In this document: positions 24,170 to 27,926 of the stretch, piece by piece | How positions within the stretch are numbered: the first letter of the stretch is position 1 | Layout of the letters: every line of letters starts with the position of its first letter | Origin: UBA8110 sp964597275 | Lineage (GTDB): Bacteria; SAR324; NAC60-12 | Assembly (NCBI GenBank): GCA_964597275.1 | Contig: CAZQXS010000043.1 | Location: 1-27,926, forward strand | Length of the DNA stretch: 27,926 nt | Reading direction: 5' to 3' | Notes under the pieces: model-generated | The model's database searches: none | Told to the model about the DNA's origin: nothing | What the model saw: the letters and a program-made list of their open reading frames with translations, nothing else | Made by a program: the position numbers and the translations under genes

Positions 24170-24178
24170 ACCCGGAAC

Positions 24179-24985
24179 ATGAGTAGTGCCAGTGTGGCCT
24201 TGAGAACTTGGCGTCGCCAGCCGCTCATCCAGAACCTCCTCGTCCGCCGAGGACTTTATTTCGTTGCCCTCGTGTACCTCGTGCTGGCGTTCGGCACGCT
24301 GGAGGTGAACTGGATCCGGGCTTGGGAGGGCTTGCCGCGTGGACAGGCGTTTCTGGCCGGGTTCTTTCCTCCGGATTTCGCCTCGCGCTGGGAGGAAATC
24401 GTCGAGGGCGTGCTGGAAAGCCTGTGGATGACGGTTGCCTCCACCGTGGTCGGGGTGTTGTTGTCCATTCCTGTGGCCTTGGGCGCAGCCCGCAACATCG
24501 CGCACCCGCTCGTTTACTACTTCTGCCGGGGCATCATTGCCCTCTCCCGGAGCTTTCACGAAATCCTGCTGGCGATCTTCTTCGTCAAGTTCTTCGGGTT
24601 CGGCCCCTTTGCGGGCTTCGTCACGCTCAGTTTTGCGACCATCGGCTTTTTCGCAAAACTGCTCACCGAGGACATCGAGGACACCAGCGTGAGCCAGTCG
24701 GAAGCGATTCAGGCCACGGGAGCAAGCTGGTGGCAGTGGATCAACTACGGCATCCAGCCGCAGGTGATGCCGCGCATGATCGGACTGGCGATCTACCGAC
24801 TCGACATCAACTTCCGGGAGTCGGCCATCGTCGGGGTGGTGGGCGGCGGGGGCATCGGTGCCACCTTGAACACGGCGTTTGAGCGCTACGAGTTCGATTC
24901 GGCAGCGGCGATTCTCGTGGTGATCATCGCCATCGTCTTCTGCGTGGAATACTCCTCCGGAATCATTCGCAAACGGGTGCAGTGA
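24179..24985 (+). CDS. phnE: Phosphonate ABC transporter permease, first copy
   Basis: 268 residues with about six membrane segments (LYFVALVYLVLAFGTLEV near the N-terminus; LWMTVASTVVGVLLSIPVAL; a central segment around LLAIFFVKFFGFGPFAGF; AAAILVVIIAIVFCVEY near the C-terminus). The cytoplasmic EAA loop is visible as SEAIQATGASWWQWINYG, the PhnC contact. PhnE-type features include SRSFHEILLAIFF, FRESAIVGVVGGGGIG and the large periplasmic insert after TM1. It starts nine bases after phnC with a weak Shine-Dalgarno and joins the second permease by a TGATG overlap, so the two are made together. Confidence 0.9.
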   Translation: MSSASVALRTWRRQPLIQNLLVRRGLYFVALVYLVLAFGTLEVNWIRAWEGLPRGQAFLAGFFPPDFASRWEEIVEGVLESLWMTVASTVVGVLLSIPVALGAARNIAHPLVYYFCRGIIALSRSFHEILLAIFFVKFFGFGPFAGFVTLSFATIGFFAKLLTEDIEDTSVSQSEAIQATGASWWQWINYGIQPQVMPRMIGLAIYRLDINFRESAIVGVVGGGGIGATLNTAFERYEFDSAAAILVVIIAIVFCVEYSSGIIRKRVQ

Positions 24986-25800
24986 TGGCGGTTTCCCAGC
25001 AAGGCACCCTCAAGACGTGGCAGCGTTACGACCGCAAGCGGCAGTTTCAGAACTGGGCGGGTTGGCTGACTGGCATCGCGATCTTCGTGGTCTGCTTTCA
25101 GTTCATCTCGGAGAAGACGTTCTGGATGTTCGTCTGGGACGCGCCGAACCAGGTGGGTGACTTGGTTTACCGGATGGTCCCGCCCAAGTGGGGCTATGCT
25201 GATAAAATCTGGATGCCGCTTTGGGACACGATCAACATTGCCACGCTGGGCACTGTGTTGGCGGTTCTGATTGCGGTTCCGGTCGCGTTCTTCGCGGCAA
25301 GCAACACATCGCCCAGCCCCACCTTCATCCGTCCCATCGCGTTGCTGGTGATCGTGTCGTCCCGCTCGATCAACTCCATCATCTGGGCCTTGCTGCTGGT
25401 CGCCATCGTCGGTCCCGGAATCTTTGCCGGCATCATCGCCATCGGATTGCGCTCCATCGGCTTTGTCGCCAAGCTGCTCTACGAGGCCATCGAGGAGATT
25501 GACCATCGGCAGGTCGAGGCCATTCAGGCCACAGGGGCCGGAGGCCTGCAAGTCCTCGTCTTCGGCATCGTCCCGCAAATCCTGCCCGCCTTCGCGGGAA
25601 TCTCCGTTTACCGCTGGGACATCAACATCCGCGAATCCACCGTGCTGGGACTGGTCGGAGCGGGGGGCATTGGGATCCAATTGAACGCCTCGATCATGAT
25701 GCTCTCGTGGAGTCAGGTGTCACTGATCCTGATCGCTATCATCTTCACGGTCATCCTCAGCGAGTGGGTCTCCGCGAAGGTGCGGCACGCCATCATCTGA
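24985..25800 (+). CDS. phnE: Phosphonate ABC transporter permease, second copy
   Basis: 271 residues, paralogue of the preceding permease with the same EAA loop (VEAIQATGAGGLQVLVFG), SSRSINSIIWALLLVAIVG and IRESTVLGLVGAGGIGIQL. The TM1 region is AGWLTGIAIFVVCFQFI and the last helix LILIAIIFTVILSEWVS. PhnE heterodimers of two tandem permeases are common in PhnCDE-type importers. ATG 24985 overlaps the phnE1 stop (TGATG); a GTG at 24982 is one codon earlier. It ends 60 bases before the convergent EamA transporter. Confidence 0.9.
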   Translation: MAVSQQGTLKTWQRYDRKRQFQNWAGWLTGIAIFVVCFQFISEKTFWMFVWDAPNQVGDLVYRMVPPKWGYADKIWMPLWDTINIATLGTVLAVLIAVPVAFFAASNTSPSPTFIRPIALLVIVSSRSINSIIWALLLVAIVGPGIFAGIIAIGLRSIGFVAKLLYEAIEEIDHRQVEAIQATGAGGLQVLVFGIVPQILPAFAGISVYRWDINIRESTVLGLVGAGGIGIQLNASIMMLSWSQVSLILIAIIFTVILSEWVSAKVRHAII

Positions 25801-25806
25801 AGCCCC

Positions 25807-25838
25807 CGGTTTGCAACCGATGCCAGCCTCCGAGGGCT
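25807..25838. terminator. Possible bidirectional terminator between phnE and eamA-like gene
   Basis: In the 60 bases between the two stops, CGGTT-TGC-AACCG (25807-25819) is a perfect small hairpin, and AGCC/GGCT (25825-25838) forms a second. Arms are short and there is no T-tract, so confidence is low. Confidence 0.25.
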
Positions 25839-25860
25839 GATCGGATTCAGAGATCCACCG

Positions 25861-26715
25861 TCATCTGAAGTTCAGCGCCACCACTGCTGCCACGGCAAAG
25901 CCGATCCCCACCCAGTTGCGGCGCGACATCCGCTCGCGCCAGATCCCCACCCCCACCAAGGTTCCCAGCAACACCACGGAAACCGAGTGCAGGGTGTAGG
26001 CAACCGCCGAGTGGCCGATGAAGAGTTCACTTCGCAACGCCCCCAGCAGCCCTCCGATCACCATGAAATTCGTCAAGCCGAGCAACTGCCCCCACAGGAA
26101 GGAACTCAGGGGCACGGGGCGCTTCCAGACGGCGAGCGTGAGCAGGGAAAACACGAGGGAAAAGCTGAAGACGAGGGTGACGTAGAGGAAGTGTTCGGGT
26201 TTCGGACCCCATGTGTTGAAGAGGTTGGTCCAGAGGCTCACCGTTCCCATGGTGACCATCAGCACAGGGAAGTAGCCCAACGCCCTCCAGTCCAGTCCGA
26301 TTATGGAGGGGTTCGAGGTGGGACGCAGCCCCCAAAGTGCCAGCAGGGTGCAGCCAAGGCCGACCACGATCCATTGCGTCAGCGGCTCATCCAAGAAGAA
26401 AACTCCAAACGTGACCGGAATTCCCAGCGAGAGACGGGAGGCGGAGAGGCTAAGGGAAAGGCCGTAGCGCTGGATGCCCCACCGGAGCATGAGGAAGGCT
26501 CCGGGCCAGAGGAGGCCGCCGCCGATCCCCAAGCCCACGGTTTCCACACTCAGGCCCGGCCAGCCGTCCCAACCCACGAATGCCCAGCCCACCAACGACG
26601 CAGAGAGGTAATTCGACGCGATCACCCCAACGGTGTCAATCTTCCGGGACTCGCACCACTTGACAAAGGCAGCGTTGAAAACGGATCCGAAGATCGCAAG
26701 GGCGAGGAACAGCAT
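25861..26715 (-). CDS. EamA/DMT-superfamily transporter
   Basis: 284 residues, ten predicted membrane helices in two repeated halves, e.g. LFLALAIFGSVFNAAFVKW, IGGGLLWPGAFLMLRWGIQ, WIVVGLGCTLLALWGL and, in the second half, LVFSFSLVFSLLTLAVW, VVLLGTLVGVGIWRERMS and WVGIGFAVAAVVALNF. GVFFLDEPLTQ and VGIWRERMSRR are the typical loops at the end of each EamA repeat. Family members export or import small metabolites; the substrate here is unknown. The ATG at 26715 is preferred to a TTG just upstream. There is no good Shine-Dalgarno. It converges on phnE2 and is not obviously linked to other genes. Confidence 0.8.
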   Translation of the reverse strand: MLFLALAIFGSVFNAAFVKWCESRKIDTVGVIASNYLSASLVGWAFVGWDGWPGLSVETVGLGIGGGLLWPGAFLMLRWGIQRYGLSLSLSASRLSLGIPVTFGVFFLDEPLTQWIVVGLGCTLLALWGLRPTSNPSIIGLDWRALGYFPVLMVTMGTVSLWTNLFNTWGPKPEHFLYVTLVFSFSLVFSLLTLAVWKRPVPLSSFLWGQLLGLTNFMVIGGLLGALRSELFIGHSAVAYTLHSVSVVLLGTLVGVGIWRERMSRRNWVGIGFAVAAVVALNFR

Positions 26716-26758
26716 CAAACTTTTGATTAACTTTTGAACATCTCGTTGTGGGGTGTCC

Positions 26759-26804
26759 CCTGGAAGCGAATCACGGGCATGGCCCGCTCTCAGGACGCTT
26801 CAGG
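26759..26804. repeat. Compound (nested) inverted repeat
   Basis: Outer arms CCTGGAAGCG (26759-26768) and CGCTTCAGG (26796-26804) pair with one bulged base. A second stem inside, CGGGC-ATG-GCCCG (26774-26786), gives a cruciform-like layout typical of REP/BIME-type intergenic elements. It lies about 45 bases upstream of the EamA transporter start. Confidence 0.5.
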
Positions 26805-26895
26805 TCGTGCGGGACTCCGGAACGCAAGAGGGGCGTACTTGAGGCGCTCGGCCTTGAGCCGACACTCCCCCTGTGGTTGTGGAGCAAAGAGGCGT

Positions 26896-26912
26896 GTGCT
26901 TCAGAGAAGCAC
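26896..26912. terminator. Perfect 7-bp hairpin downstream of the PIN toxin gene
   Basis: GTGCTTC-AGA-GAAGCAC. On the plus strand GGTTTCTTG follows; on the minus strand GCCTCTTTGC follows. It is 145 bases past the frame-corrected toxin stop, and could end that transcript or be part of the repeat patch. Confidence 0.35.
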
Positions 26913-26954
26913 GGTTTCTTGTATCTTGGGTTGTTGATCCAGCACACACTCTCC

Positions 26955-27030
26955 CATCCAACCCCATTTCCCTGCGCCGCGCATCCGTTCCCTGAGCGGG
27001 GTTCCCGCGCCTCCGTCCTTGCGTGGAGCC
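26955..27030 (+). repeat. Direct intergenic repeat, copy 1
   Basis: 76 bases containing CCCATTTCCCTGCGCCGCGC and ending GCGTGGAGCC. It matches 27851-27926 at 70 of 76 positions in the same orientation, without gaps. Non-coding; family unknown. Confidence 0.9.
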
Positions 27031-27056
27031 GAAGGCGGCCGCCCTGCCTCTTGCAT

Positions 27057-27495
27057 TCACGGGATCATCACCTGAAAACCCTCGCGTTTGACCAGATCGC
27101 TGAGTTTGGAGTCCGAACAAACAAACAGGTCCGTTGCCTCGCCATAGGCCTTGAAAAAGGCAAACTGGAGGCTGTCGAGCGATTTCAAGCGAATGCTTTT
27201 CGGCATAGCGGTGCAGCAGGGTTTCCGCCTCAACCGTCACTAATGATGAAAAACGGAGGACTTCGTAACGTGAGTCAAGATCCTCTTGAAACTTGTTGAG
27301 CAGGGCCTTGAATGCTTTGAAATTCAGCCTGTTTTCCCGGTGTTTTCTATAAACAGTTGAAGTGAATTCAATGCGGCACAACTCTGAAATGATGAGGTTG
27401 CATTCAGAGTTTTGATACAGCGCAAGGACTTCCGGTGTTCCAACTTCACGATGGTAGATTTTCACAAGAGAGGAAGTGTCCAAGAAATAATTCAT
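27057..27495 (-). pseudogene. vapC: PIN-domain (VapC-like) toxin, frameshifted
   Basis: N-terminal half intact: MNYFLDTSSLVKIYHRE (Asp6, first PIN acidic residue) and LCRIEFTSTVYRKHR (Glu43). After AEKHSL the frame is lost around 27183-27185, where GAAATCG stands for an expected GAATCG or AAATCG (one base too many). In the other frame the expected PIN C-terminus follows at once: SLDSLQFAFFKAYGEATDL and CSDSKLSDLVKREGFQVMIP, ending in a TGA at 27057, for about 145 residues in all. Without correction the frame runs on into the repeat patch to 26800 with nonsense sequence and loses two catalytic Asp residues. VapC-type proteins are RNases held in check by the co-encoded antitoxin, whose gene overlaps this one by ATGA. 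Real decay or assembly error are both possible. Confidence 0.75.
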
Positions 27496-27707
27496 ACCCG
27501 ATCCTCACGGGCCTCAATCACGTCATCGGACCAGTTGCCTTCAGAAGTAGCCGTCAGTTCATGAAGGTCTTCTATTGAAAAGTTCGGTTTTTTCTTGGGA
27601 GCTTCTTTTTTTAAACTTTCCAGAACCAAGATCTGATCATACAGCAAGATCAATTCATTGCTGTTCATTGTACTGATTGACCGATAGATGTTTTCCTTGA
27701 TGTTCAT
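27492..27707 (-). CDS. Small antitoxin partner of the PIN toxin
   Basis: 71 residues (MNIKENIYRSISTMNSNELI ... ending in GNWSDDVIEAREDRV), charged, with a helical N-terminus, a basic centre (KKEAPKKKPNFS) and an acidic C-terminus with the W..D.I..REDR pattern frequent at the toxin-binding end of VapB-type antitoxins. GAGGTG sits just before the ATG at 27707, and its TGA overlaps the toxin ATG by four bases, the classic toxin-antitoxin arrangement. Its DNA-binding fold is not one I recognise with certainty. The frame is open further upstream (to 27836) but that part is out of keeping in composition and crosses the AbrB-like stub in another frame. Confidence 0.7.
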   Translation of the reverse strand: MNIKENIYRSISTMNSNELILLYDQILVLESLKKEAPKKKPNFSIEDLHELTATSEGNWSDDVIEAREDRV

Positions 27708-27709
27708 TC

Positions 27710-27823
27710 TCACCTCGTTTGTTGTGTGGTGGAGTGTCGCTGGCCGTCCTTCAGTTGGAGTTGGTCGCAAATGGCCTTCGGGAAGCTCAGTTGGTCGGCA
27801 GGGGTGAGGGTCGCAGTCGTCAT
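27710..27823 (-). pseudogene. Stub of an AbrB/SpoVT-type antitoxin
   Basis: A 37-codon frame, ATG at 27823 with GGAG seven bases before it. It reads MTTATLTPADQLSFPKAICD then QLQLKDGQ, which follows the start of AbrB/MazE/VapB swapped-hairpin domains (compare the typical TLTSKGQ...IPKAIR..L.LK.GD). It then ends in unrelated residues (RHSTTQQTR) and a stop that overlaps the Shine-Dalgarno of the downstream antitoxin. The second half of the domain is absent in every frame I checked, so it looks like a truncated relic, possibly still translated as a leader peptide. Confidence 0.45.
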
Positions 27824-27850
27824 GGTGCTCCATCAAAAAGGGTTCACCCC

Positions 27851-27926
27851 CATCCTACCCCATTTCCCTGCGCCGCGCATCCGTTCCCTGAGTGGGGTGC
27901 CCGTGCCCCCGTCCCTGCGTGGAGCC
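27851..27926 (+). repeat. Direct intergenic repeat, copy 2 (reaches window edge)
   Basis: Second copy of the 26955-27030 repeat, same orientation, 896 bases apart; six substitutions, no indels. It may continue past the window. Confidence 0.9.

Larger units (their letters stand above)
26716..27056. other. Hairpin-rich non-coding stretch with one copy of an intergenic repeat
   Basis: 341 bases with no credible gene. They hold a compound inverted repeat (26759-26804), a perfect hairpin (26896-26912), a small hairpin CGGC-CTTGA-GCCG near 26855, and a repeat copy (26955-27030). An open frame on the plus strand crosses it but has repeat-derived Pro/Arg/Ser composition. Confidence 0.6.

Noticed and set aside
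23318..24559. 413-residue minus-strand open frame over phnC/phnE
   Set aside because: The plus strand carries complete ABC ATPase and permease motifs; the antisense product is Gln/His/Arg-rich without domains.
26800..27056. C-terminal extension making the PIN protein 231 residues
   Set aside because: It results from the frameshift near 27184; the expected PIN C-terminus is in the other frame and stops at 27057.
26748..27299. 183-residue plus-strand frame
   Set aside because: It crosses the hairpin/repeat patch and the antisense of the PIN toxin; composition comes from the intergenic repeat.

Overview
The window is about 28 kb of fairly GC-rich (roughly 57 %, estimated by eye) bacterial DNA. 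The LolA-like, lipoprotein, acyltransferase and RND-exporter genes show that the host has an outer membrane. The gene families are proteobacterial in flavour, but I cannot place the organism further. A block of exactly 100 Ns (18077-18176) and two single-base frameshifts in otherwise intact families mark it as draft sequence, probably a metagenome assembly. No rRNA, tRNA, CRISPR array or transposase gene was seen.

Region 1 (1-3711, minus strand) is a tight cassette. A cystathionine-gamma-synthase-type PLP enzyme is followed by a VOC/extradiol-dioxygenase-like protein, an MhpA-type FAD hydroxylase, its usual small partner DUF2783, and the first codons of one more gene cut off by the window edge. 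It looks catabolic or tailoring (aromatic ring hydroxylation plus sulfur-amino-acid chemistry), but its substrate cannot be read from the sequence.

Region 2 (3928-5271, plus strand) is a lone B12-fold radical SAM enzyme that converges on the end of region 3.

Region 3 (5345-21013, minus strand) is the main system: an unbroken co-directional run of 18 genes, most of which overlap or nearly touch, matching aryl polyene (APE / xanthomonadin / flexirubin-type) pigment lipid biosynthesis. In transcription order: flavin-dependent-halogenase-like protein, DUF3261 lipoprotein, ketosynthase (holding the N gap), ApeP-like dehydratase, FabG-type ketoreductase, second ketosynthase, small lipoprotein (frameshifted), short ketosynthase-like chain-length factor, membrane acyltransferase, two acyl carrier proteins, COG4648 membrane protein, an AMP-ligase fused to a hotdog dehydratase, family 2 glycosyltransferase, LpxL/HtrB-like acyltransferase, 4HBT thioesterase, LolA-like periplasmic carrier, and an MMPL/RND exporter. 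Together they can load an aryl acid on an ACP, extend it through ketoreduction and dehydration without enoyl reduction to a polyene, transfer it to a lipid or sugar anchor, and move it to the outer membrane. No ammonia lyase or methyltransferase is present, so the aryl starter must come from elsewhere. The head gene carries all the halogenase sequence signatures, so a halogenated (in the sea, brominated) product is the most interesting prediction. A 24-bp palindrome lies in the operon's putative leader.

Region 4 (21161-25800) has a beta-hydroxyacid dehydrogenase (minus) diverging from a phnD-phnC-phnE-phnE phosphonate/phosphite-type ABC importer (plus). A good promoter and a long leader hairpin precede phnD. 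A drug/metabolite-type EamA transporter (25861-26715, minus) faces it.

Region 5 (26716-27926) is an accessory patch: hairpin-rich non-coding DNA, a frameshifted PIN-domain toxin with its small antitoxin gene, a stub of an AbrB/SpoVT-type antitoxin, and two direct copies (70 of 76 positions identical) of an intergenic repeat bracketing the toxin-antitoxin module.
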